A stretch of 64,000 bases of DNA from Lithodes maja (Eukaryota; Arthropoda; Malacostraca; Decapoda; Lithodidae). The stretch is from the NCBI GenBank assembly GCA_037953745.1, contig JBAKBP010012262.1, positions 1-64,000 of the forward strand, given 5' to 3'. Of the stretch, positions 1 to 10,528 are shown one piece after another (the first letter of the stretch is position 1; the number at the start of each line of letters is the position of its first letter). Under the pieces are notes generated by a model. That model saw only the letters and a program-made list of their open reading frames with translations. It made no database searches and had not been told where the DNA came from. The position numbers and the translations under genes were made by a program.

Positions 1-328
1 ATCACAGGTGTTTATTATACTTTGGCCATCAAATCTTAGGTCTTGTGTCACTTTCACTTAGTTATATGATTTGTAAACGTTTTATATACAATTTATTGTG
101 TCTTTTTTCACTGATTTATATATTTCTATAGGTTCTAATCATATGAATGTCACTTGGTATATACATATGTGTCACTTTCACATATTATTATGGTGGAATT
201 GTATTTGTATCAATTTTCTCATAATACTTGACTTTTTTATTATAATACATTGGTTTTCTTCCACTTTTTGCCTATATATAATTATAGTGTACATATTGTC
301 ATTTTATTTGGCAATTTCAGTATGATTA
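1..328. repeat. AT-rich 3' flank of piggyBac A with GTGTCACTTTCACTT motifs
   Basis: The stretch is AT-rich and carries several degenerate copies of a GTGTCACTTTCACTT-like motif, for example near 45-60 and 170-182. The same motif occurs several times at 10252-10528, downstream of the other piggyBac transposase. Because it lies just past the stop codon of a minus-strand transposase in both places, it is probably shared 3' non-coding DNA of one piggyBac family. No gene is seen. Confidence 0.55.
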
Positions 329-3244
329 TTAGAACTCCTGCTTGGTGTGGTAAGCAGCGAAGCACCCTACAGCACAGAGTGCCACCTTGCACTCCACACA
401 CTCCGTGGTTGACTTTTTACCTGGGTGCGGCCTCACCCTGCTGTGGTAGCAGACATGGCACCGCTTCTGATTTGTTCTTCCTGCTGCATTCTGAGGAAAG
501 TAACCAAGCTGGTGCCTAAGCAGGTATGGAGCAGACTGCAAGCGGTCGATAACGGCGGGCCCAGGATGTGCCACTGCCCTCTGTGGCGTAGCATACTTCT
601 CCAGGAGCCCCGTCAACACCTGCTTTTGGAACCTCCGCAGGCTATTGAACTTCAGGGGTGGGTTCTCATTCCGAAGCCTGTATATATTATAGGCATTCAG
701 AATTGACATGTCCACCATATGCAGAAAGAACTTTTTATACCATCTGCACGAGGTACGCAGGCAGTCAATGAAGCCTATCTGCATGTCGGACTTGTCCACC
801 AGCCTCATGTTGACATTGTAGTCCAGGACAGTATCGGGCTTGGTCACCCTGGCCTGGGTGCGGCGATCCACCTTGCCAGTCTCCACCATTTCCCCCTTGT
901 GGATGGTGGTCAGGAGGTTGACCTTCCGCTGGTCGTGCCAGTGGATAGCCAGAATGGGCCCCGACTTCTTCCTGAAGACATCACCTTTTTTGGTCTTTGC
1001 AGGGAAAGTTGGCATGCCCTTCCTTTTCCCTCGTACTGTGCCTACAGTCCCTGTCTTGCGCTCATGCAGGTACTGTGAGAGAGTGGGGGACGTGTAATAG
1101 TTGTCCGTGTAGAGGACGTGATTCTTATGGAAGTAGCGGTCCATCATGGCTTGCACCACTGCTCCGCCAAATCCAATGAGGGGGTCCACAAGCACGTCCC
1201 CTTCCTTCCCGCTGTACACCAGGAAGTCCAGGACATAGCCAGTTGTGCAGTCGCACAGCACAAAGAATTTTATGCCAAAGCGATGTCTTTTGGAGGGGAT
1301 GTACTGCCGGAAGCTGAGTTTTCCCCGGAACAGCACAAGAGACTCGTCAATGACGACCTTGCGGAAGGGCTTGAAGTAGGAGGTGAAGCGGTCTCGCATC
1401 ATCTCATACAACGTCCTAATCTTCCACAGCTTGTCTGGGCGGTGGACGTCGGTGTTGGTGACAAGATGGAGCGCTGCGAGGATATCAAGGTACCGGTCGC
1501 GAGCCATATATTTCCCGAAGGCAGGGGTTGAAATCAGATCATTGGTGATCCAATAGTCAGGCAACCTATGCTTCCTGACATGAGGCATTAGCATGGTGAG
1601 TGCCAGGAACACCATGAATTCTTGAGGAGTCACTGGGGTCCACTTCCTCATATGGCCCTTGGTCACCTTGCCCAAAAAGTGTACCTGGAATTGGTGCTGC
1701 TTGTTTGTCTCTTTGACAACATAGCCTACCACCTCCTCATCAAAGAATGCCTCAAATAGTTCGTGTGGTGGAGCATTGGGGCCTGCAGGAAAATTGGGGG
1801 TAATGCCTGAACCCTCCAGTGCCTCATCAAAAGCTGGCACATCAGGGTTGTATCCATCCCCATCAACTACGTCTTGCCATTGAAAAACGTAGAATGGGTC
1901 TTGTCTACGCTGACGAGGAGCTCCAACTGGTAGCCCAGTACGCCCACGGCCAACTCGGGAGGCGCGCGCCCTAGGGCGGCGGCGAGGGCGTCGGTCAGGG
2001 CGGCGGCCAGGGCGGCGGGCAGAAAGACGGGCAGCACGAAGCCGGGCCAAGCGGGTGGGTCGAGGGTCGTCGATGTCCATATAGTCATCGTCATCGTCAG
2101 AGTGGTCATCTTGCCCTGACGGTGGACCTATGTAATCATGGCCAGAGTCTTCAGAGCGGTGCCCTTCATCATCAGTGGCCCCCACATAATCTGGCGGGGA
2201 ACCAGTGATGCGTGGGCGGCGTGCGGGTGGGCGAGGTGGGGAAGGAGTGACAGGTGAGGCTGTGTCCTCCAGAGGTCCCGGGCTCCTTGGCCTGCGACGA
2301 GTCACAGAAAGCAATGATTCCGTTTCACTAGGCCCAGGTATTGGTGATGCGACCTCAAATACTTCTGCAGGAAGACATGTTGAAGGCGGGAGAGGTGGGG
2401 AGGACCGTGGGGAAAGTTGCGGGGACGTATGGCTGGGGCCGGCAGGGGTGGACGCCGCCGCGGGAGCCTCAAACAAAACTCTCTTACTTTTCTTCATTTT
2501 CTTGGTATATTTTCTACCTTTCCCCTTTTCGGCAGCAGTATGTCTCCTGTCGGGGGACCTAGGAGGCAAATAGGCCGAAAGTGGGGGGTCCTCAACCCTT
2601 GGCAATGGTGGGGGTGGTGGGGAAGAATGCGGGGCATCCGGGGCATCCGGGTCATCTTGGGTGGCGTGGGTAGATAAGGGAGACAATGGCGGTCGAGAAG
2701 GGTCATCACGCTGACCCTCACTCACAGCCTCATCCTCACCAACTATTTTAGCTTGTTCCCTAGCTGCCGCGGCCGCCTTTTCAAGTATTTTTAACTTGTA
2801 GAAATGGAGCTTGAAAGGCGATTTACCTGGGGAAGGGCTTGGAGTCGTGTCACTTATGCGAAATTTTTTTTGTGACCTTGAACTCTCCCACTCACTCACT
2901 CTCGCAAGTTCACTTTCTTTAGGTAAACCAGCTTCCTCAACAACTGGTACATCACCTTCATCACTCTCATCACTCTCAAATTCTTTCGCAAATCCCAGGA
3001 ATTGTTCTTTATCACTCTCATGGCCATAATCACTCGACTTATAATTACTCGAGTGGTCACTCACTTCTTCATCAATCTTATGCTTGGCATCAGCTTTCTC
3101 ATAAAGTCTCAAAGTCGTCTCAATACCTCCGGGAGATAACACATTTAGGCGATGGCGTCGGGGTAAGGCACGACGCACTATCAAGGGCGTCGTAGGAAGC
3201 ACGATGTCGGACACGGCGGAATCACTATTTGGTGTACTGTCCAT
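329..3244 (-). CDS. piggyBac transposase (element A), intact ORF
   Basis: A 971-codon open frame encodes a piggyBac-superfamily transposase, which would cut and paste DNA at TTAA sites. The first ~450 residues are low-complexity: acidic, Ser/Pro-rich, then an Arg-rich block, and look disordered. The catalytic core runs from about 455 to 860. The DDD triad is visible as D633 (IDESLVLFRG), D714 (YTDNYYTSP) and D817 (MRLVDKSD), with spacings close to those of the family. A C-terminal cysteine/histidine cluster starting with CHVC at about 929 is the usual piggyBac zinc-binding domain. The protein is longer than the ~590-residue insect piggyBac because of the N-terminal extension. The ATG at 3244 is chosen because it begins the acidic region. 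The copy has no frameshift, so it could be recently active. Confidence 0.92.
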   Translation of the reverse strand: MDSTPNSDSAVSDIVLPTTPLIVRRALPRRHRLNVLSPGGIETTLRLYEKADAKHKIDEEVSDHSSNYKSSDYGHESDKEQFLGFAKEFESDESDEGDVPVVEEAGLPKESELARVSEWESSRSQKKFRISDTTPSPSPGKSPFKLHFYKLKILEKAAAAAREQAKIVGEDEAVSEGQRDDPSRPPLSPLSTHATQDDPDAPDAPHSSPPPPPLPRVEDPPLSAYLPPRSPDRRHTAAEKGKGRKYTKKMKKSKRVLFEAPAAASTPAGPSHTSPQLSPRSSPPLPPSTCLPAEVFEVASPIPGPSETESLLSVTRRRPRSPGPLEDTASPVTPSPPRPPARRPRITGSPPDYVGATDDEGHRSEDSGHDYIGPPSGQDDHSDDDDDYMDIDDPRPTRLARLRAARLSARRPGRRPDRRPRRRPRARASRVGRGRTGLPVGAPRQRRQDPFYVFQWQDVVDGDGYNPDVPAFDEALEGSGITPNFPAGPNAPPHELFEAFFDEEVVGYVVKETNKQHQFQVHFLGKVTKGHMRKWTPVTPQEFMVFLALTMLMPHVRKHRLPDYWITNDLISTPAFGKYMARDRYLDILAALHLVTNTDVHRPDKLWKIRTLYEMMRDRFTSYFKPFRKVVIDESLVLFRGKLSFRQYIPSKRHRFGIKFFVLCDCTTGYVLDFLVYSGKEGDVLVDPLIGFGGAVVQAMMDRYFHKNHVLYTDNYYTSPTLSQYLHERKTGTVGTVRGKRKGMPTFPAKTKKGDVFRKKSGPILAIHWHDQRKVNLLTTIHKGEMVETGKVDRRTQARVTKPDTVLDYNVNMRLVDKSDMQIGFIDCLRTSCRWYKKFFLHMVDMSILNAYNIYRLRNENPPLKFNSLRRFQKQVLTGLLEKYATPQRAVAHPGPAVIDRLQSAPYLLRHQLGYFPQNAAGRTNQKRCHVCYHSRVRPHPGKKSTTECVECKVALCAVGCFAAYHTKQEF

Positions 3245-3983
3245 GATGGCGTCAGGGTAGATACTGTTGTTGTGGCGTCGTTGACGCCGGGTGGCGCCAC
3301 CTACCGCCCAATCATCACAAAATGTGCGCGCGGCTTTCGAAAATCAAGCACGAAAGCAAGGGGCGTACATGAGGCCATCCGGGTTGCGCGGGCCGAGTAT
3401 GTTATGGGCGTATATGAGGTCATCCGGGTTGGAGGGGTTAAGGCAGAGGGTCTAGGTGGCCCTTCAGTCACTTTTGTTTACTTTCAAGGAAAAAAGGGGG
3501 GGGGGGGGGGTGTAGTCAGTGTAACATAGGACACCCTAGACCCCGCCGGAATGTAAGAGCTGTGATACAATTTATGGATAATGTGATATGAAAATTTCTC
3601 TGCGAGAAATTGTGCTAGTACAATGTTAGTACAAAACAAAGGGGTTGTTACAGTAGTTTTAGCTGTGAAAGTAATTTAGTATTAAACAGTGGAGATCTTT
3701 TGCAAATTATCTCCACGATTATTTTGGGGTTATGTGCACATGTAAACTTATAACTTGTTATTTTTGTCACCACTCGTTGAGTGGGGTGCCTTTGTAACTA
3801 CAGATCTGTTCACAGAATCTTCAGAGTTACCCTTTTTTGTCAAGCAGGCTTCTTTGAAGCACGCACCTGCCTGAACCCCTTTCTTGTATATATATGGGCT
3901 GCGCCGTATTTAAATATATTTTCAAAGTAAGAATACTATGTGGTTGTTTGATTATCTGCTTTTCTAGAGTTATGATATGATTA

Positions 3984-4240
3984 CGAATGTCCCCCTCCAG
4001 TCTTAGAAATCAGGCATGTTCGTCAATGATGGAGGGGCCACTAATAAATTATAGGTTTGACTCCTGCAAGGAGATAAAGAAAACCTAATAGTTAGTAGTG
4101 GCCCCGTAATCATTGACGACTGGGGCCCTCCCGACCATCCCCTTCCCATTCGTTGATGTATTGAGGATTTTGGTTTACTTGATATGTCAGTGAAGGAAGA
4201 ATGCCGCCTGAATTAGCGTCTGGTCAAAAATCCACACAAG
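3984..4240 (+). repeat. Hairpin repeat, copy 1
   Basis: Two arms of about 38 nt, beginning CGTCAATGAT and ending ATCATTGACG, flank a small loop that itself has a short stem (CTCCTGCAAGGAG). The arms contain GGGGCCACTA and its complement. The flanks (CCTCCAGTCTT before; CTCCCGACCATCCC and CCCATTCGTTGAT after) also recur at 5641-5890, so this is a dispersed repeat and not a chance palindrome. Its class is unknown. It could be a foldback or MITE-like element. Confidence 0.65.
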
Positions 4241-4462
4241 TACATCCACGATATGATGGAAAGCTTATTGAATAGTTATTCTTATTTTCTGTTTGTTTTT
4301 ATTTTTTACGAAGTTTTTTCGTAGTGAGAACCCAATTCATAATGACTGAAGCCATGAGTGAGGTCGCGTGCGCTCATGATGAAGGCTCCTCAAATTTTTT
4401 ATGCTCTGCGCGGTAGATTCAAACTACGGCGGATGAGTGTTTGAAGAGGGTGCCTTATGTAA

Positions 4463-4545
4463 TAGGCATGTTCGTCAATGATTACGGGGCCACTACTAAA
4501 TATTAGGTTTTCTTTATCTCCTTGCAGGAGTCAAACCTATATTAT
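4463..4545 (-). repeat. Hairpin repeat, inverted partial copy
   Basis: This segment carries one arm and the loop of the 3984-4240 repeat in the opposite orientation (GTCAATGATTACGGGGCC through CTTGCAGGAGTCAAACCTA). It lies about 330 bp from copy 1. It may be a separate truncated copy or half of a larger inverted structure. Confidence 0.55.
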
Positions 4546-4875
4546 GGGCTTCCAATAATACGTTCCTAACACGCTACCTGTTTGTCGCTCTAGATAAACC
4601 AAAGCGTACCTGTGTAGCTTTACGTCAACGGGTAGAGTAGGTAATGTTCTATTATGTATAAGTTTTGTTGTTAAAAAGGGGGGGGGGGGGGTGCGGAATA
4701 GTCCATATCCTCTCTGTGCCCCTGAAGATTGTGATGAATCACGAGCTGTGATAGGATGGGTTCTACAGTCCAGTATTATTATTTATGTTAATTCTAAGAA
4801 GATATCTCTCATAGTTGCAACTATGTATGTTTTTACCAAAATTGTACACATATACTGTATTTAATGTACAAATAT

Positions 4876-5391
4876 GGGCGGGTGCCCAACCCCGAAAGGG
4901 ATTGAAATAGGGGAGCTATCCCCCCGCCAAAGGCGGCTTTGTAGGGCCTTTCCTAGCTGATGCTGAGAGGATTGGGTTCTAGTCATGTGGTGATGGGCTA
5001 GTCTATCAGAGTGAGAACAGAGTGATCTCTGCCATACCCATAGCTTACTCTGACTGTTCCTTTTACTTATATATTTTCTAGATCTCAAGTGACGGCGTCT
5101 CTTCCGTGGATTGACCTCCCAATCTACCAAGATTGGAAGCCAAAGCGTCACATTTTCCTTTGCCCCTCGACTTTCTCTTCATAATTGCTGAGGGGCACAG
5201 GGCCCTGGGTGGGTCTTTGGTTTCCCGGGTGTTTCCGCACCCTCCTCAGCTCCCCGCCATAGAGTGGCTTCGGTCACCCAGGCTTTATTGTGGTAGGCAG
5301 GGAGGGTTCTGTGGGGGCGCTCGGTTATGGCCTTGGCCTTGCTCGGGGCCTTGGGGCTGTTCGGCCAGGCAGTCTGGGGAACAACAACAAC
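4876..5391 (+). mobile_element. 5'-truncated (CAA)n-tailed LINE, 3' end only
   Basis: The segment is bounded by a perfect 12-bp duplication, ATGTACAAATAT, at 4864-4875 and 5392-5403, which is a typical target-site duplication. It ends in AACAACAAC. The last ~85 bp (GGGGCTGTTCGGCCAGGCAG and neighbours) closely match the 3' end of the LINE at 51735-54406, so both belong to one family or to families sharing a 3' end. No reverse transcriptase motif remains. Confidence 0.8.
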
Positions 5392-5403
5392 ATGTACAAA
5401 TAT

Positions 5404-5942
5404 ATTTAATGTACAAATAGTTTTAAGAATGGAACGAATAACTACTGCAGAGTTACAGTTCTCGGGAACAAATGCGTGTCCCACTTTATCATGCATACGA
5501 TCTAATGTAAAGATCTGACCATGAGCAAGCAGTTTCTTAATGTCACGCACTGCTTGCAAATCTTTTACACTTTTTTATATATTGTTTGCATACAATAAAA
5601 CTTAATTTTGTTTTATTTGGATTCTTCTTCCCTAAGGTTAGGATATTTTACGAATGTCCCGCCTCCAGTCTTGCTAATCAGGCGAAGTCGTCAATGATGA
5701 AGGGGCCCTATTAAATTATAGGTTTGATTCCCGAAGGGAAGTAGAGAAAACCTAATATTTAGTAGGGCCCCGTAATCATTGACGACACTGTCCCTCCCGA
5801 CCATCCCACTTCCCATTCGTTGATTTCTATAGTTTATTCTTGGTATATCAGTGAAGGAAGACGATGGCCGCTAGAGGGCCTGGTGTTGGGGAAGGAAAAC
5901 ATGAGAAATCCACGCATATGGCAAGTCATATGATAACAGATA
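5404..5942. other. Non-coding interval
   Basis: No gene is recognised. The interval holds an AT-rich flank (5404-5640) and hairpin repeat copy 2 at 5641-5890, which is annotated separately. Confidence 0.5.
5641..5890 (+). repeat. Hairpin repeat, copy 2
   Basis: This is a second copy of the 3984-4240 repeat, in the same orientation and with the same order of flank, arm, loop, arm and flank. Arms CGTCAATGATGAAGGGGCCC and its near-complement flank a loop with TCCCGAAGGGA. Loop substitutions keep the small inner stem, so base pairing looks preserved between copies. Confidence 0.65.
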
Positions 5943-7041
5943 TTAACCCTTCCAGCCCAGCTGTCCTTTTATAAGGACACCGCGGCAGATGGGCAGGACC
6001 CCGGGTGTCCTTATTAAAATGTAAAACTTGCAAACTAAACAAACCAAAATTGGGACAAGGACAATATAAAGTCAAATTAAATTATCAAAATCGCTATGTG
6101 GAAACAACGCTTACTAAAATGAAAACTATTAAATAAAAGAACACAATCCACCACATAGGGTGTACATTACTACATGAGCAAGTTAATCTGTTTCCCAAGC
6201 AAACTAATCGCACATATAACAACGCACTATCGTCACGTTAAAGGAAGTAGTCAAGTTTGGGAAGTCCGGGACGTTCTGGCAAATTTTACTAAACTCTGCA
6301 TGAATAAAGAAACTAAATGTTAAATGTCAAAATATTATTTAAAATCAAATTTGCAACATGACAAGACATTAACAATAGTACAAAATACAAATATTGATAA
6401 GATATCTATACTATTACAAAATAATATATAAAATACAGTACAGCACTCACTAACGATAGTGCTATCGGGTAGGTACCTGTAAGCATAGCATGCCTCAAGT
6501 GACCCCTATCAATAACTACCCTACAAATAACCTACATTTATAGCACAAATAAACTAAGGAAATCGCAAAAGTAAGCAATTGATACTATCGACAATGAATA
6601 CATATAATATAAAGACAAATAATTGCAAACAGGCATTAAGTTTGAAAGCCTATTCAGCTTGGTCTGAACGCCGTGCGTCCGACGCATGTAAACAAAGCCG
6701 GTCATTGCGTCACCGCGCCTCCGAAAACAAGAAGGAGACGTCAGATCAATGTTGCTGTTGTATGGTATGACGAAATTAGTGTCTGAAAAGCTCCGATATT
6801 GTCAACATCGCGGCAAAATTCGCTCCACGGAAATCGTCATCACAACTGAACAAGTTGACTTACAGAGCTCTACTCAACACCAGTCTACAGATTGGAAACC
6901 GCACTACGTTTAGAGATGCGTGGGAAATTTCTATCAGTTAAAATAACAAAGATACGGTAGCCTAGGCCTAGACGGTTTTAGGCCAAATCGCCCGGTTATC
7001 CCACACTGTCCTTAGGAGGGCGAGCCCGGGCGGGAAGGGTT
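5943..7041. mobile_element. TTAA MITE (piggyBac-like ends) with internal insertion
   Basis: The left end is TTAA at 5943-5946 followed by CCCTTCCAGCCC and a snapback TGTCCTTTTATAAGGACA. The right end is CGGGAAGGGTT, abutting the LINE tail at 7042. The part from about 6642 to 7041 matches, in reverse orientation, the internal sequence of the ~480-bp MITEs at 25119 and 25630 (the CTAGGCCTAGGCTACCG and GTCAACT-GTTCAGTTGTGATGACG blocks). About 600 bp at 6040-6641 is absent from the other copies and looks like an unclassified insertion. Confidence 0.7.
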
Positions 7042-10000
7042 CTATCTATCTATTGCCTGACGCCGTGATCCCCGAAGGGGTGGCCACGAACGAACCGCCC
7101 CCATGCACCTCTGTCCCCAGTCAGTCGACGCCCCTCCCCCCAACCAGCACCGCCTTCATTCATGTAGTTCCTCACTCCATCCTTCCACCTCATATTCGGT
7201 CTACCTCTCCCCCTCTGTCCCTCCACCTCGCTCTCGTACACCCTCTTAGTCATTCTCTCGCTTTCCATACGTTCCATATGGCCGAACCATCTCAAGTTGT
7301 TCCTTTTCACACTTTCCAGCACATCTACCTCCACACCACACCTCCTTCTTACTTCCTCATTAGTCTGTCTATCCCTCCATGTAACTCCGCACGCACTCCT
7401 TAAGTAATTCATTTCCACTGCTCTCACTCTTGGTCTGAGTCTCTCAATCAACGTCCATGCTTCGCTTCCGTAAGTCAGTGTCGGGATTACCACACTGTCA
7501 TGCAAGGACTTCTTCACTTCCATACTGACCACCCTATTTCTTGTTACTGCTTTTAGCGTTCCTACAACCCTCTTCCCCTGTTGTACCCTCTCCCGCACCT
7601 CTTCATCCATAGTCCCATCTTTACTCAACACACTGCCCAGATACTTAAAAGAGTTGACGATCTCCATAGCCTGACCGTTCAGCTTCACCTCACACTCTGT
7701 GACTTCACCCCTTTCGAAGACCATAACCTTGCTCTTCCCCGTATTTACCTTCAAATTCCGTTTTTCGCACACTGTTCCAAACTCATTTACCAGACCCTGC
7801 AACTCCCATTCATTATCACTCATCAGAACTGTATCATCCGCAAACAGCAGTATAGGTAGCTTCCACTCAATTCCCTCCCTTTTCAGCGATACACCAACAT
7901 CCACTGCTCTTGATAGTATTTCTTTCATAACTCCATCCATATATACAGTAAACAACCACGGGGACATCACACACCCCTGTTTCAAACCAACATTCAGGTC
8001 AAAGAACTCGCTCTGCTCACTCTCCACACGTACTGCCGCCTTTGCACCCTCATACATGCTCTTCACTGCTTTCAGCAACTTGCCCTCTACTCCATATATT
8101 CTAAGTACTTTCCACAAACCTTCTCTATCCACTCTGTCATAGGCCTTCTCCAAGTCCATAAAGGCAACATACACCTTTTGTTTCTTCTCCAGATACTTCT
8201 CCACAACACAATTCAGGGTAAAAATCTGATCTACACATCCTCTTCCCTTCCTAAAACCTCCCTGCTCGTCGCCTATCCATTTCTCCGTTCTCACTCTCAC
8301 TCTCTCAATCACTACCCTACTGTATACCTTCCCGACTACGCTTAGAAGACATATTCCTCGGTGGTTACCACACACTCCTCTTTCCCCTTTGCCCTTATAT
8401 AGGGGGACTATTATGCCAGTCTTCCAGTCATCGGGTGCACTCCCCTTCTCCCATGCTAGTTTGCACATTTTCCATACCCATTCTATCACTATCTCACCAC
8501 CATACCTCAACATTTCCCCACACACTCCATCTGTTCCTGGTGCTTTCCCCAACTTCACTCTTTTCATGGCTTCCCACACTTCTGACCTCCTGATCCCCAC
8601 CTCCTCCTCCACTACTTCTCTTCTTCTCCCTCCCATACCATATCCAGCTATGTTTGCTGGCTCTTCATTCCTTTCATTTAGCAACTCACTGAAGTACTCC
8701 CTCCATCTTTCGACTCTCTCTTGCTTCTCGGCTAGCATTCTCCCATTCTTATCTTTCACCCCTTACTGTTTCCCTTGCTACCTTCCCTAACTTTCTTGAC
8801 TTCTTTCCAGAACAGTTTCTTACTCTCCCTCCATTTTACACTCAGATTCCTTCCAAATTCCTCATCTACTCTTCTCTTACTTTCCTTCACTACTCTCTTC
8901 ACCACCCTCTTACTCTCCCACGTACCTCGCTCGTTTCTGTCTCTCGGAATCTTCATTCCCTCTACTACCCAACCACTCTCTATATGCTTTCTTCTTTTCT
9001 TCCACAGCTATTCTTACCTCTTCTGTCCACCATGCTGTACCTTTCACTCCCCTCCCTCTTCTCCTCACTCCACACACCTCCTCACATGCTGCACAGATCT
9101 CATCCTTAAAAACCTTGCTCATCTCCTCCACTTCCTCCATAACTTCCAGGTCGAACCCACCTAGTCGTCTTTCCACTGCTCTCCTGTACTCCTCCCTGAC
9201 TTCCTCCTCCTGCAACCTCTCCACCCTCCTCACCATTCCACCCTCCTCTCGCCTCCCTCCCGCTCTCCTCACCCACTTCTTTTGTATCCTAACCTTAGCT
9301 ACCACTACATAATGATCAGACAGACCCCCTCCAATACCCCTATACACCCTAGCATCCATCACAGATTTCTTCATTCGTTCATCCACACATACATAATCAA
9401 TCAATGACTTTCGTTCCACCACTGTCTTATCCTTCATTGTCAACATCCGTTTCCACGTGTACCTGTGGATCATTCTGTGTCGGAAGAAGGTGTTGGCTAT
9501 CCACAGCCTCCTCCCCACACATACGTCCACAAGTGCACTACCATTCCCATTCACCTCTGATGGTACCCCCCACCCTCCCACCACTCCCTCAACTTTCCTA
9601 TCACCCACCTTACCATTCATATCCCCAATCAGAAATATTCTTTCGTTCTTGTCAAACTTCTCCAGGCACGCCTCCACATTCATCCAGAACTCCTCTTTCT
9701 TTCTTTCAAGTATATCCTCTGTCGGGGCATACACGCATACAATCACCCACGTTTGTATTCCTACTTTCATTCTCACCCACACAATCCTTGAACCCACAGA
9801 CCCATACTCTCTTACACATTCCTTCCATTTGCTACTTACAAACAAACATGCACCTTCTCTCGCTGTTCCTTCACTCACTCCAGCACACACACCCATTCCA
9901 CATTCCCATTCTCTCACATCTGAACCTTTCCATTTGGTCTCTGTCATTCCACATACATCCAGCCTGGCATTCACTAACACTTCCAGAACCTCTCTCTCTT

Positions 10001-10251
10001 TTGTGCCATCATTCATGCCACTAACATTCCACGTAGCCATTCTTAGAATGTCCGAAGGCATGTCCTTAGTCGGTCGTGGTCCGTCAACGTTGGTTCCGTC
10101 CGCATCCGAGGCTGTTAGTTCGTTTTTTTTTGCTTAGATATTTTTTCCGGGTGGGGGTCGCAAGCCCACCGACCCAACCTCTTTAGTCGCCTCTTACGAC
10201 ACGCAGAAGGCACGTGGGGCATATTCTATTCCCTAACCCCCAGGGGGATTC
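7042..10251 (-). mobile_element. RTE-type LINE copy 1, near full length
   Basis: The element runs on the minus strand from about 10251 (5' end, a GAATCCCCCTGGGGG-type start) to 7042, where it ends in a short (TAGA)n tail. Length is about 3.2 kb. It carries one long endonuclease-RT frame with almost no 3' UTR: the stop codon overlaps the first TAGA unit. Truncated relatives lie at 33222-35860, 37244-38413 and 54662-56736. It separates piggyBac B from the MITE end at 7041. No clear target duplication is visible. Confidence 0.85.
7050..10061 (-). pseudogene. RTE endonuclease-reverse transcriptase, frameshifted
   Basis: The frame would give about 1000 residues for target-primed reverse transcription. 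The first part (10061-8910) is an APE-type endonuclease with WNVSG, TETKW, VYAPT, GDMNGKVG and SDH motifs. The second part (8759-7050) is the reverse transcriptase with FMDLEKAYDRV, LKQGCVMSPWLF and LLFADDTVL (catalytic Asp pair near 7833-7838), followed by the usual C-terminal region. Comparison with the copy at 33222-35860 shows one extra C near 8916-8919 and one missing base near 8757. Together they shift about 55 codons and then restore the frame. Both catalytic domains are otherwise conserved, so inactivation looks recent. Confidence 0.88.
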
Positions 10252-10528
10252 ATATTGTTATGAAGGCACTTATTATTACTTGTGTGTGTCTCTTTCACTT
10301 ATACTTAGTTATATTATTATTATACTGTCACTTTGACTGGCCTAGGCTTATTGAGTGTCATTTTCACTTATTTATTGTTAGAAATATATATTTTAGTGTC
10401 ACTTTCACTTGTTCATATTGTTATTGAAGGCACTTATTATTACTTATGTGTCCTTTTCACTTATACTTATTTATATTATTATTCTTAGCCTACATTTGAG
10501 TGTCACTTTCACTGTTGTCACTTCCACT
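10252..10528. repeat. AT-rich 3' region of piggyBac B with ~164-bp direct repeat
   Basis: A block starting CATATTGTTATGAAGGCACT occurs at 10251-10326 and again, slightly diverged, at 10415-10488. Between and after them are GTGTCACTTTCACTT motifs like those at 1-328. This is probably the 3' non-coding part of piggyBac B. Confidence 0.6.

Larger units (their letters stand above)
1..3441 (-). mobile_element. piggyBac element A, left end outside window
   Basis: The right boundary is a TTAA at 3438-3441. Read from the minus strand, it is followed by a CCCCTCCAACCCGG terminal repeat. A subterminal direct repeat of about 26 bp (TATGAGG-CATCCGGGTT type) occurs at 3366-3391 and 3410-3435. The single transposase gene at 329-3244 points away from this end. 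The matching left terminal repeat is not in the window, so the element is complete on one side only. Confidence 0.8.
3442..4863. other. Non-coding interval with poly-G runs and hairpin repeats
   Basis: No convincing ORF is present. Two poly-G tracts occur (about 3497-3510 and 4678-4691). The hairpin repeat at 3984-4240 and its partial inverted copy at 4463-4545 occupy the centre. The remainder is AT-rich and unassigned. Confidence 0.5.

Noticed and set aside
5179..5559. 126-codon minus-strand frame
   Set aside because: It is antisense to the LINE 3' fragment and runs across its target duplication into flanking DNA.
8389..10137. Plus-strand frames rich in Ser, Leu, Pro and Thr opposite the RTE LINE (also at 34565-35488 and 54567-55511 minus)
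   Set aside because: They are the complement of a purine-rich coding strand. The same shadows recur with every copy of the element.
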